Below, one piece after another: positions 43,192 to 51,482 of a DNA stretch of 64,000 bases (position 1 is the stretch's first letter; every line of letters begins with the position of its first letter). The stretch is from Aequitasia sp047973235 (GTDB lineage Bacteria > Bacillota > Clostridia > Lachnospirales > Lachnospiraceae). The stretch spans positions 13,289 through 77,288 of the forward strand of contig JBKEBP010000029.1 in assembly GCA_047973235.1 (NCBI GenBank), given 5' to 3'. The notes beneath the pieces are model-generated. The model was given only the letters and a program-made list of their open reading frames with translations, was not told the DNA's origin and did not search any database. The position numbers and the translations under genes are program-made.

Positions 43192-43875
43192 CTACAAATC
43201 TTTAATTGCTATAATACGAGCCGGAGAAGCATCCATGCCTTGCATAGGTAATCCCAATACAAAGACCGTAGTACGACACCCATCTATTTCACCTAAGTTA
43301 GTAAGCGACTCAACAATTGCAATTCCCCGTTGAAAACAGGTAACATGTATTGGCTCGCCAAACAGCTCATGCATGCGTCCTTCTTCATCATATCCATCGC
43401 TTAGCTCAACACCGGATGCATCCGTTCCTATTATCTTAGGGTTGTATTGAAGCAACCAGTCCAAAGCATCTTTCGATAGTGGAGGATAAGGCTGCCAATT
43501 TTCTTTACGGAAATATTTGTCATATCCTGTATAAAGGAATACGATATCTCCATCCTCAATAGTAGACTCTACCCTTTTAACATCCTCTAGCGTAATTTCC
43601 TCCCCCGGCTCCTTCCCCAGGCAGTTAATAACTGTACATTCTCCAATTAGATTCTCAACCGGAAATGTCGCCATATCCGAGCCATCTACTAAATGATGAT
43701 ACGGAACTTCAATATGAGTACCAGCATGTGAAGCTAGAGTCGCAAAACATTCAATATACCAGTTTTTGGGCCATAGTCGGCTTTCCTCTCCAAGTTTAGC
43801 TTCATATGGGAAATTCTCCGCTCCATCAAGTAAGGGGTGATACAGTTCTACGATCTGTTCTTTTTTAAATATCAT
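43192..43875 (-). CDS. Cyclase-family metal-dependent hydrolase, copy B
   Basis: 227 residues from ATG 43875 (AAAGGAG ahead); an ATG 18 bases earlier overlaps the binding site. The metal motif is HAGTHIEVPYHH (His50, His54, Glu56, His60), again with glutamate instead of aspartate. The central and C-terminal thirds are very similar to copy A (for example GYDKYFRKENWQPYPPLS in both), while the first 40 residues differ. This is a tandem duplication with diverged ends. It is the first gene of a four-gene unit with copy A, frlA and the unrecognised barrel protein. Confidence 0.82.
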   Translation of the reverse strand: MIFKKEQIVELYHPLLDGAENFPYEAKLGEESRLWPKNWYIECFATLASHAGTHIEVPYHHLVDGSDMATFPVENLIGECTVINCLGKEPGEEITLEDVKRVESTIEDGDIVFLYTGYDKYFRKENWQPYPPLSKDALDWLLQYNPKIIGTDASGVELSDGYDEEGRMHELFGEPIHVTCFQRGIAIVESLTNLGEIDGCRTTVFVLGLPMQGMDASPARIIAIKDL

Positions 43876-43934
43876 GTCAAACTCTCCTTTCACAACTTGC
43901 GTTTCTCGCTTACTCCTTAAAAATAACAGATGAG

Positions 43935-43948
43935 TTGACGCTAGTCAA
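43935..43948. promoter_or_regulatory. Inverted repeat between divergent cyclase and kinase operons
   Basis: TTGAC-GCTA-GTCAA, a 5-bp inverted repeat in the 191-bp gap between two operons. It may be a regulator site; no clean promoter pair could be assigned around it. Confidence 0.3.
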
Positions 43949-44066
43949 TACGCATAACGTACAATATTTTCTCAACTTATCTAGTTTGTGTTTGGTTATA
44001 TTGTCGATTGTATTTTTTTATTCCAACTTGTATAATGAACGTAGTTTACGTAGTGGAGGTGATTTA

Positions 44067-45542
44067 GTGTCAAAATATATTTTAGCAATTGACCAAAGTA
44101 CTACAGGTACAAAGGGCGTACTTTTTAATGAAAAAGCTGAAATCGTTTCAAGTAAGTCCCTTATTCACAAGCAATATTACCCTAACCCCGGACATGTCGA
44201 ACAAGATGCAGAAGAAATTTTCAACCAGACCAAAACCATTTTATATGAAATGTTTAACAGTGTTTCTGCTAATGACGACATTTTAGCCTTGGCTATTACG
44301 GTTCAAACCGGGGCTTTTGTCCTTTGGGATAAACATACCGGAATTCCTATTCATAATATTATAGGTTGGCACTGTAACCGCGGTGAGACTTGTTGTTCCA
44401 AGTTGAGCAGCTCACAGAAATCTATCATCATAGAGAAAAGTGGCACTGATGCCTCAGCATATCTACCGGCTGCTAAACTAGGATGGCTATTTGAAAATTA
44501 CACAGGTCTTCTTGATGAAGCATTAGAAGGTAATATACTGTTTGGAACCATAGAAACCTGGTTAATATGGAAATTAACCAATGGTAAAGTACACGCTTCA
44601 GATTATTGTAACGCAAGCATAACTCAGCTCTTCAATCAAAACACCTTGGCATGGGACCATGAGCTTTTAGAAATATTTGGTGTTCCAAAATCAATACCGC
44701 CTGAATTAATGGATGCAGATGCAAATTATGGCAACATTAACATACCCGGGTTACCATCCACACCTATTACCGGTGTTATTGGCGACAGTGCCGCTGCGTT
44801 GTTTGGTCAATGTGGATTTAACGTTGGAGATATGAAGATAACATATGGAACCGGTTCTTCTATTCTAATGAACCTTGGCGACAGACCTCATTCTCCTGCT
44901 AACGGTATGACAACCTCAGTTGGATGGCGCATCAACGGAAAGATATCATATGTATGGGAAGGAACAGCCGTGTGTACAGGAGCCGTTATTTCTTGGTTAG
45001 TAAATGACTTAGAGCTTTTAGATGACGCTGCACAATCGGAGGAAGTCGCTGCAATGGTCGAGGATTCTGAAGGTGTTTATCTTGTACCTGCTTTTTCAGG
45101 TCTTGGCACCCCATATAGAGACAGTAACGCTAGAGCATGCATAGTAAATATGTCCACCGGAACCAAAAGACCACACATCGTTCGTGCCGCTTTAGATTGC
45201 ATCGCATATCAAATCAAGGATATGGTAAACACCATAGAACAACAAACGAATGAAAAGATTCCTTGTCTTCTCGTTGATGGCGGAGTAACCAGAAACAAAC
45301 TTCTAATGCAGTTTCAGTCAGATATTTTAGGCATTCCTATTCTAAGGAGCCAAGCTGAAGAAAGTAGTGCTTTAGGCGTGTTCTATGCTGCAGGATTAGC
45401 AGTTGGGTTATTTGAAAATCAAGACTTTCTATATAACCTTGGTAAAAAAAGACAACATTTTGAACCAAATATGTCATATGAAAGGATCGATTCACTTTAC
45501 GCCGGTTGGCAAAAAGCAATTGAACAAGCTCGCTTAAAGTAA
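44067..45542 (+). CDS. FGGY-family kinase of the kinase/transketolase operon
   Basis: 491 residues from GTG 44067, six bases after GGAGGT; the in-frame stretch back to 43935 is hydrophobic filler without a binding site. The nucleotide loop ILAIDQSTTGTKGVLFNE and PAFSGLGTPY are glycerol-kinase-like, and LLVDGGVTRNKLLMQ is the C-terminal loop. It is followed at once by both halves of a transketolase. The same trio (kinase plus two-subunit transketolase) is known for D-apulose catabolism, where apulose 4-phosphate is made and then split. Other pentuloses would also fit; the assignment is inference. Confidence 0.85.
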   Translation: MSKYILAIDQSTTGTKGVLFNEKAEIVSSKSLIHKQYYPNPGHVEQDAEEIFNQTKTILYEMFNSVSANDDILALAITVQTGAFVLWDKHTGIPIHNIIGWHCNRGETCCSKLSSSQKSIIIEKSGTDASAYLPAAKLGWLFENYTGLLDEALEGNILFGTIETWLIWKLTNGKVHASDYCNASITQLFNQNTLAWDHELLEIFGVPKSIPPELMDADANYGNINIPGLPSTPITGVIGDSAAALFGQCGFNVGDMKITYGTGSSILMNLGDRPHSPANGMTTSVGWRINGKISYVWEGTAVCTGAVISWLVNDLELLDDAAQSEEVAAMVEDSEGVYLVPAFSGLGTPYRDSNARACIVNMSTGTKRPHIVRAALDCIAYQIKDMVNTIEQQTNEKIPCLLVDGGVTRNKLLMQFQSDILGIPILRSQAEESSALGVFYAAGLAVGLFENQDFLYNLGKKRQHFEPNMSYERIDSLYAGWQKAIEQARLK

Positions 45543-45567
45543 ACATTCTGAAAGGACTCTGAAATAT

Positions 45568-46392
45568 ATGGAAAGAATATCCCTATTGCAAAAAGCAAAT
45601 GACATTAGGAAAACAACATTGACCATGTGTTACCATGCCCACACCGGACATATAGGTGGCAGCTTATCAAGCATTGACTATTTAACCGCTCTTTTTTATA
45701 AAATAATGAACTATGATGTCAGTAATCCTACATGGAAAGAAAGAGACCGTTTTATTCTAAGTAAAGGTCATAATATCGAAGGATATATAAGCATTCTTGC
45801 CGATTTGGGGTTTATAGAAAAATCCGAACTCGATACTTTTTGCCAATTTGGTTCACGTCTAATAGGTCATCCCGATATAAATGTTCCCGGAGTTGAGATG
45901 AATACCGGCTCATTAGGGCATGGAATAGGTGGCGCTTGCGGAATGGCATTAGGCGGGCAAAAGGCAAACGCTTCATTTCGTGTTTACTGTCTGCTCGGTG
46001 ACGGAGAACTTGCCGAAGGTTCCGTTTGGGAAGCGTTCATGTTCGCAAGTAACTACAATTTAAGTAACCTTTATGTTGCTATTGATAGGAATCGACTTCA
46101 GATAAGTGGACCTACAGAAAATGTAATGCGACTCGAACCCTTAGAGCAAAAAGTGAAATCTTTTGGATTTGCGACAGAAGTGATAGATGGGAATAATATA
46201 CCTCAAATACTTACAGCCTTCGAACGATTGGAACAAGTCAATGACAAACCTAAAATGATTATTTTAAACACTATAAAAGGAAAAGGGATTTCTTTTATGG
46301 AAAATAATCCCAAGTGGCATCACGGACATATTAATGATGAACAATATGCCTTAGCAGTTTCTGATTTAGATAATATCGGGAGGTATTTATAG
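45568..46392 (+). CDS. Transketolase, N-terminal (thiamine diphosphate-binding) subunit
   Basis: 274 residues covering only the PP domain of transketolase: HTGHIGGSLSSIDYLTALFY, SKGHNIEGY, NTGSLGHGIGGACGMALG, and the thiamine diphosphate/Mg motif GDGELAEGSVWEAF ending in an asparagine (IDRNRLQ). Such split transketolases work as a two-chain enzyme. It lies 25 bp after the kinase gene, and the partner starts one base after its stop. It transfers two-carbon units between sugar phosphates; here probably on the kinase product. Confidence 0.9.
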   Translation: MERISLLQKANDIRKTTLTMCYHAHTGHIGGSLSSIDYLTALFYKIMNYDVSNPTWKERDRFILSKGHNIEGYISILADLGFIEKSELDTFCQFGSRLIGHPDINVPGVEMNTGSLGHGIGGACGMALGGQKANASFRVYCLLGDGELAEGSVWEAFMFASNYNLSNLYVAIDRNRLQISGPTENVMRLEPLEQKVKSFGFATEVIDGNNIPQILTAFERLEQVNDKPKMIILNTIKGKGISFMENNPKWHHGHINDEQYALAVSDLDNIGRYL

Positions 46393-46393
46393 T

Positions 46394-47326
46394 TTGAAAA
46401 TAGCATGTAGAAAAGCACTTTCTGAAGAATTGATAATACTTGGTAAAAAAAATGCAAATATCTATGTTGTAACAACGGATTCAAAAGGTTCTGCAACTTT
46501 AGACGATTTTGCGGGCGAGATTCCTAACCAATTTATTGAATGTGGTATTGCAGAACAAAATGCGGTGGGCATCAGTGGTGGATTGGCGTCATGTGACAAT
46601 ATTGTATTTGTATGCTCTCCATCCCCTTTTTTAAGCGGTAGAAGTTATGAACAAATAAAAATCGATGCAGTATATAACAATAGAAACGTTAAACTAATTG
46701 GTATAAGTGGTGGATTCAGTTATGGAACACTAGGTTTCTCGCATCACTCACTGCAGGATATATCTATGCTTCGCACACTTCCGGGACTCACTCTCCTAGT
46801 ACCTAGTGATGATATACAAACTCGAGCCTTGGTTCGAATCATGAGCGACAACTATGGCCCTATGTATATGCGACTAGGTCGTAATCCGGTAAACAGAATA
46901 TACGATGAAGCCGAAAAATTCACCATCGGAAAATCAAAATATTTGCATCACGGCAATGACGTTACCATTATGGCTGTAGGTGAAACCGTATGGCAGGCTC
47001 TTGAAGCTGCAAAATTGTTAGAAAATATTAATATACACGCTACCGTCCTTGATATGTTCTCCGTAAAACCGATTGATAAAGAAGCCATTATTGCTGCTGC
47101 AATACAAACAAAACGTATTGTAACAGTAGAAGAACACAGTATACTTGGCGGTCTTGGAAGTGCCGTATGTGAAATTGTTTCTCAACCCAATCCCGTTCCA
47201 ATAAAAATAATAGGAACACCGGATAATCACATCATCTCAGGTGAATCTCCTGATCTGTACCGACATTTTAAACTAACTGCGAAGGACATAGCCATGACTG
47301 TATCCGATTGGTTATCGACATTATAG
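46394..47326 (+). CDS. Transketolase, C-terminal (pyrimidine-binding) subunit
   Basis: 310 residues covering the Pyr and C-terminal domains of transketolase: FIECGIAEQNAVGISGGLA (the glutamate that activates thiamine diphosphate), GTLGFSHHSLQDISMLRTLP, and the C-terminal GGLGSAVCE. It starts with TTG at 46394, with GGGAGG in the end of the preceding gene. It must pair with the subunit at 45568-46392. A terminator follows, so this closes the three-gene operon. Confidence 0.9.
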   Translation: MKIACRKALSEELIILGKKNANIYVVTTDSKGSATLDDFAGEIPNQFIECGIAEQNAVGISGGLASCDNIVFVCSPSPFLSGRSYEQIKIDAVYNNRNVKLIGISGGFSYGTLGFSHHSLQDISMLRTLPGLTLLVPSDDIQTRALVRIMSDNYGPMYMRLGRNPVNRIYDEAEKFTIGKSKYLHHGNDVTIMAVGETVWQALEAAKLLENINIHATVLDMFSVKPIDKEAIIAAAIQTKRIVTVEEHSILGGLGSAVCEIVSQPNPVPIKIIGTPDNHIISGESPDLYRHFKLTAKDIAMTVSDWLSTL

Positions 47327-47334
47327 TAAAACAA

Positions 47335-47369
47335 ATCCCCGAAATCTCATTTCTCAGAGTTTCGGGGAT
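47335..47369. terminator. Terminator between transketolase operon and GntR gene
   Basis: ATCCCCGAAA pairs with TTTCGGGGAT (47335-47344 and 47360-47369), with CTC/GAG extending inside. It lies between convergent genes and can serve both. Confidence 0.8.
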
Positions 47370-47373
47370 GATA

Positions 47374-48117
47374 TTAATTATGCATATTTATTCGAAATGA
47401 TTCCTTGTCACTTCGTATATATGACCTGGTGACTTCTATCATGCTTCCATTCTGATCACGGTAATTGCATTCCAGCATAAAAAGTGCAACATCATCGGAC
47501 ACTTTTAACATTTTCCTTGTTTTGGAATCCTCCCCTGTAAACAGCTCCATAGATTGTCGCATGCTGCATTGTTCAATTCCATAAAACTTAAATATATCTC
47601 GCATATTGAAAACCGAAGAGTTCACCTCCTCAAGTTGTGGTATTACGGCTTGAGGTATGTATATTTCCTCTAACGAAAGCGGCAACTCGTCAACACATTT
47701 CAAGTGACGGATATAGAAAATCAAATCCTTAGGATCAATATTAAAAAAATTGGCGTATTTATCACCCGCATAACGGAGTGTTTTTATCTGCTCTTTAACC
47801 GTAACTCGCTTGCTCATAGTCTCAGAACCAATAAATCCACCTTGTTCTTCCAAAAGTTCTTCATACTTTTCTCCAACCACAAAAACACCTTTCCCGTGCT
47901 CTCGTTGTAGTATCCCCTCATTAACTAATGCATCTACAGCATTTCTAACTGTTAGTCGATTAATCCCAAATGTTTCTGCAAGTTTATTTTCAGATGGTAT
48001 TGCGGTACCCGGAGAATACTCACCTTCTTCTACTTTGTGTCTTATTAACTCACGTAATTGAAGATAAACAGGCATCTTATAATTTTTATCTTTGATTTTT
48101 TTTTCAGAATTCCCCAT
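47374..48117 (-). CDS. GntR/HutC-family regulator with UTRA domain, type A copy 2
   Basis: 247 residues. The winged helix (about 15-80) has PVYLQLRELIRHKVEEGEY, AIPSENKLAETFGINRLTVR and a GKGVFV wing; the UTRA ligand domain follows (about 100-245). It is paralogous to the regulator at 50717-51457 over its length. FrlR of the E. coli frl operon is of this family, so control by a fructosamine 6-phosphate is a plausible model. It is the last gene of the frl-side block, 12 bp after another GntR gene. AAGGAG precedes the start. Confidence 0.87.
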   Translation of the reverse strand: MGNSEKKIKDKNYKMPVYLQLRELIRHKVEEGEYSPGTAIPSENKLAETFGINRLTVRNAVDALVNEGILQREHGKGVFVVGEKYEELLEEQGGFIGSETMSKRVTVKEQIKTLRYAGDKYANFFNIDPKDLIFYIRHLKCVDELPLSLEEIYIPQAVIPQLEEVNSSVFNMRDIFKFYGIEQCSMRQSMELFTGEDSKTRKMLKVSDDVALFMLECNYRDQNGSMIEVTRSYIRSDKESFRINMHN

Positions 48118-48129
48118 AACGCTCCTTGT

Positions 48130-48855
48130 TTATCCGTTTTTTTCTATAACACTTACCATCTTAAATTTATCTGCTCTGTGCAGTGATTTATAATAAAGAA
48201 TCGGCATCTCCATTTGGTTACAGATTTGTCCCGATGAAAAGAATATCGGTTCGCCCGGTTTCAATGATAATATTTTTGCTTCCTCTTCACTTACATAAGT
48301 AACACTTATTTTCTCTTGCCCCGATGTTTGGATTTGATTATAACTATGCCTAAAAATATAGTCCATAGAGTTCCTTTCAGAGAAATTCTCTCCAAAATCC
48401 GGATATGATTCATAATCAAAGTATGTTGTCTCCAAGACACTCGGTACATCTCCTATTATTCTAACCCTAACATATTCATATACTTTTCTCCCTATATCAA
48501 TCTTTAATCTATTAGATATAGACTTATTAGCTTCTATAATTTGCATACTAACAATTTTAGTTATTATGTTAATCCCCTGCTGTCTTATCTCATCATTAGA
48601 AGAGGTGACACCGACAAGATTTCTAATAAGCTTGGGCTTAGATACATAAACTCCCGAACCCTTAACCCTATATAGCAAGTCTCTTTCAACAAGCAAGTCG
48701 ACTGCATTACGGAGTGTAGAACGATTTAATCCCCACATCTCACACAAATCTCTTTCCGATGGAATACGTGTATTCGCATTTAGTCTATTTACTGTGATGA
48801 AATTTTCCAATTTTTCAATTGCATCCATACCCGGTTGAATCTGATGAATCTCCAT
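48130..48855 (-). CDS. GntR/HutC-family regulator with UTRA domain, type B copy 2
   Basis: 241 residues from ATG 48855; AGGAGG lies six bases upstream, while an earlier ATG directly abuts it. The helix-turn-helix segment RIPSERDLCEMWGLNRSTLR is nearly the same as in the regulator at 52303-53025 (RLPSERLMCDMWDLNRSTLR), and GSGVYVSKPKLIRNL matches GSGTFVAKKRLVRNL. The UTRA domain is more diverged, which suggests a different effector with a similar DNA site. It is paired with a type A regulator, as in the other copy. A perfect palindrome lies 44 bp upstream. Confidence 0.85.
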   Translation of the reverse strand: MEIHQIQPGMDAIEKLENFITVNRLNANTRIPSERDLCEMWGLNRSTLRNAVDLLVERDLLYRVKGSGVYVSKPKLIRNLVGVTSSNDEIRQQGINIITKIVSMQIIEANKSISNRLKIDIGRKVYEYVRVRIIGDVPSVLETTYFDYESYPDFGENFSERNSMDYIFRHSYNQIQTSGQEKISVTYVSEEEAKILSLKPGEPIFFSSGQICNQMEMPILYYKSLHRADKFKMVSVIEKNG

Positions 48856-48898
48856 AACCATCCTCCTCAAAAAACATATCATCTTATTTTACAACAAA

Positions 48899-48910
48899 AA
48901 AACATGTTTT
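48899..48910. promoter_or_regulatory. Palindrome upstream of type B regulator copy 2
   Basis: AAAACATGTTTT is a perfect 12-bp palindrome, followed by TAAAATG. Upstream of the other type B regulator the similar AACA-TC-TGTT then TTAAAGTG occurs (53062-53078). Likely autoregulatory operator. Confidence 0.45.
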
Positions 48911-48955
48911 AAAATGGAATTTGGTAAATTTTTCAAATATAATATTCATTTATGC

Positions 48956-48981
48956 AAAATTAGGGTCATTACCCTAATTTT
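48956..48981. terminator. Terminator hairpin after the HAD gene
   Basis: AAAATTAGGGT (48956-48966) and ACCCTAATTTT (48971-48981) form an 11-bp stem with a 4-base loop, 2 bp past the HAD stop. On the minus strand it ends in AATTTTGC. The motif TTAGGGT occurs once more inside the last HAD codons. Confidence 0.65.
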
Positions 48982-48983
48982 AT

Positions 48984-49637
48984 TTAGTGTAATAACCCTA
49001 ATTCTTGAATCACTTCTAATAAATCTTTATATTTTCCATAAATTCCTGATAGTTCCTCCACATTGTCAGGTTCCCATAAATCAGGGACAAAAAGTGTTTT
49101 ACAACCTGCTGCCACAGCAGCATTTATACCATTTTTCGAATCCTCAATAACCCACGCCTCTTTAGGACTTATGGATAATTCTCTACAGGTTTTTAAGTAT
49201 ATTTCCGGGTCCGGTTTAGATTTTTCTACCATGTCACCACTAATAATTACATCAAAATATTCTTTTACACCTGCACCTATTACATTCTTCATTATCCAAT
49301 CGGTTGATCCGGACGATGCTATCGCCATTGCATATCCACTTTGTTTTAAATAATCCAATAACTCATATAAGCCCAATTTTACATCAACTTCATGGGTGGA
49401 ATAATAAATATCCATTGCCTCATCCTGCCATTTCAGTAACTCTTTAGCCTTCTTTTCACTGCCCATCAACTTAATAGCTTTTGCAAGCAAGTACTTACCA
49501 TTAATTCCTACTATGCTTTCCGTAAATTCTTTCATTCCGGAAATATTGTGTTCTTTTCCAACTTTAAACCATGCCGCCCTATCTGCAGTTTCAGTATCAA
49601 ACATGACACCATCCATATCAAAAATCACTGCTTTCAT
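48984..49637 (-). CDS. HAD-superfamily phosphatase/phosphomutase-like protein
   Basis: 217 residues, HAD family with a helical cap. Motif I is FDMDGVMFDTE (nucleophile and acid/base aspartates), motif II IASSGST, motif III lysine in KSKPDPEIY and motif IV VIEDSKNG. It resembles beta-phosphoglucomutase/sugar-phosphate phosphatases. It lies directly after frlB, so it may dephosphorylate or isomerise a hexose phosphate made by deglycation, or remove toxic sugar phosphate (inference). GAGGG is used as binding site, overlapping a short in-frame remnant after frlB. A terminator follows. Confidence 0.87.
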   Translation of the reverse strand: MKAVIFDMDGVMFDTETADRAAWFKVGKEHNISGMKEFTESIVGINGKYLLAKAIKLMGSEKKAKELLKWQDEAMDIYYSTHEVDVKLGLYELLDYLKQSGYAMAIASSGSTDWIMKNVIGAGVKEYFDVIISGDMVEKSKPDPEIYLKTCRELSISPKEAWVIEDSKNGINAAVAAGCKTLFVPDLWEPDNVEELSGIYGKYKDLLEVIQELGLLH

Positions 49638-49700
49638 AAACTACCCTCTATTCTCAATGAACCATTTGACGGATTCTTCAATCGAACGATGTGGATCCTC

Positions 49701-50714
49701 CTAGTAATCGAACTGACGATAGTAGCGTCTAATTACCATAGGGTGCCTAAACTCATCCTCCATATGTACATCTATTCTATTATTTACCGCATGCATAACC
49801 AGATGAGAAACAGAACCTCTAAACTCATCACTAATTCCTTCTAACGCATAATCCTTTGAATCAATTATTGTGTAGTTTTTACATACCATCGGTAAAAATC
49901 TAGAAACCCTTTCAGATAATGCTCTTTGTTCATCTTCTCCCATGAATAATGTTACCGGTGTCTCAGCATCAATTATCTCAAGTGTTCCGTGCAATACTTC
50001 AATAGATGTTATCGACTTCGTTCTTATCCATAATTGTTCTTCCCAATAACACATTGCATAAGAATACGTCGCTCCCCATTGATTTCCTGCCCCTATAAAA
50101 TAATGAGGCATTTCCGGATGCTGCTTTACATATTCATATTTTCCGGCTGCATAATCCGTTGCCCATTCGTCTACTTCTTTTTCTATTTGAACTAAAGCTT
50201 TAGACAAATATTTTTCCATTTCAAGATTATACTTATCATATTCGGGGAACTCACCATTATTAAACATAAGTCTATGTGCCACCATATAAAACTTAAGTTG
50301 TTCATTCTCAGGATAAGATATTAAATAATCACATAGTGGTGTCATAGGTGTATTGTCTATATCAATAAACCCAAATACACGTGCACCTATTTCCCTTACC
50401 TTTTTGACAGCATCGATCATTTCTGTCGTACTTCCTGTTACCGAAGAAAAAATAACAACTGATTTATCTGTTAGTCTTTTGTTTCCGGTTGTTAAAAACT
50501 CTCCTGCATTTTCCACAAAAATAGGCAGATTACTTCTACCCCTCATGTATACTTCCACCTGCATCCCTGATGCCCATGTTCCACCTATTCCTAAGAAGTA
50601 TACATTATCAAATCCATCTTTATAAATCTTATCTACAATTTTTTCTATTTCAGGACGTAATGCCAATGCACCATTTACACTGTCCAGTTTCTTTTTTTCG
50701 TCAAATTTAAGCAT
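49701..50714 (-). CDS. frlB: Fructosamine-6-phosphate deglycase-like SIS protein
   Basis: 337 residues with two SIS (sugar isomerase) domains: FLGIGGTWASGMQ and FSSVTGSTTEMI in the first, and YFIGAGNQWGA, SIEVLHGTLEIIDAETPV in the second. The last part matches the RHGPLEIVE segment of E. coli FrlB, and the end RRYYRQFDY compares with its RRYYGGLVEY. FrlB hydrolyses fructoselysine 6-phosphate to glucose 6-phosphate and lysine. It lies 2 bp after a GntR gene in the frl block. It is the only deglycase visible although two kinases and two permeases are present. Confidence 0.85.
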   Translation of the reverse strand: MLKFDEKKKLDSVNGALALRPEIEKIVDKIYKDGFDNVYFLGIGGTWASGMQVEVYMRGRSNLPIFVENAGEFLTTGNKRLTDKSVVIFSSVTGSTTEMIDAVKKVREIGARVFGFIDIDNTPMTPLCDYLISYPENEQLKFYMVAHRLMFNNGEFPEYDKYNLEMEKYLSKALVQIEKEVDEWATDYAAGKYEYVKQHPEMPHYFIGAGNQWGATYSYAMCYWEEQLWIRTKSITSIEVLHGTLEIIDAETPVTLFMGEDEQRALSERVSRFLPMVCKNYTIIDSKDYALEGISDEFRGSVSHLVMHAVNNRIDVHMEDEFRHPMVIRRYYRQFDY

Positions 50715-50716
50715 AT

Positions 50717-51457
50717 CTATAATCCTTTCGTTTTATGAAAGTTTACAGAAAAATTGCACTTATCTCCTCTTGTATATGATCTGGAATATTCTATCGGTCT
50801 ATCGTTTTCATCATATGTCGTGCATGAAAACAAAAAAACTGTTTGATCCTTACTAATATCAAGCAACCTTGCTTCGGCTGCAGTCAACTGAGTAAGACCA
50901 AGCGTTTGCCAAGCCCTTATAGGTGTTATTCCATAAAAATTGTATATTTCAAAAAGACTAAAAACACCAACTTCAACCTCGTCAAAATTCGGTACCAAAT
51001 TATAGGGAATGTATATATCCTCTATGGCTATCGGTTCATTATCCGCATAGTCCAGTCTCTTTATATGATATATCAAATCATTTTCATCAATATGAAGAAT
51101 TGATGCATATTTCTTTCCTGCAACTCGTTTTTTCTTCATTAATATTTTTGTTTTGGATTTCACATTTTTCTCAGTCATAGTCTGAGTGAATCCACCCAGC
51201 TCTTCTAAGTCTCTTTCGATATGATTAACTACGTAAACACCCTTCCCCTGAACGCGCATTAATAAACCATCACTTACCAACTCATCAATGGCAATGCGAA
51301 CAGTAGAACGTGTTAAATCATACATCTCCATGAGCTCATGTTCTGAGGGTATCGCAACCCCGGGTGAATACTCGCCATCTTCAATTTTTGTTCTCACCAA
51401 CTCACGAAGTTGTAAGTAAATCGGTGTATTATAGTCAACTTCTACCGCTTTCGACAA
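50717..51457 (-). CDS. GntR/HutC-family regulator with UTRA domain, type A copy 1
   Basis: 246 residues from a TTG start at 51457, seven bases after GGAGG. The DNA-binding part has PIYLQLRELVRTKIEDGEYSP, AIPSEHELMEMYDLTRSTVR and a GKGVYV wing; the C-terminal two thirds are a UTRA domain with EDIYIPYNLVPNFDE. It is a paralogue of the regulator at 47374-48117. Its place between frlD and frlB makes it the best FrlR counterpart. It probably represses the frl genes until a glycated amino acid phosphate binds (inference). Confidence 0.87.
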   Translation of the reverse strand: MSKAVEVDYNTPIYLQLRELVRTKIEDGEYSPGVAIPSEHELMEMYDLTRSTVRIAIDELVSDGLLMRVQGKGVYVVNHIERDLEELGGFTQTMTEKNVKSKTKILMKKKRVAGKKYASILHIDENDLIYHIKRLDYADNEPIAIEDIYIPYNLVPNFDEVEVGVFSLFEIYNFYGITPIRAWQTLGLTQLTAAEARLLDISKDQTVFLFSCTTYDENDRPIEYSRSYTRGDKCNFSVNFHKTKGL

Positions 51458-51482
51458 TGTAAATCCTCCAAATCATAAGCAA

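Noticed and set aside
48956..49008. TTAGGGT repeats as telomere-like or special repeat array
   Set aside because: Only three copies, explained by a terminator hairpin plus the last codons of the HAD gene.
49641..49703. Pyrrolysine or programmed readthrough at the frlB TAG
   Set aside because: FrlB already has its natural C-terminus at this stop and no pyrrolysine genes are seen; kept only as a low-interest remnant observation.
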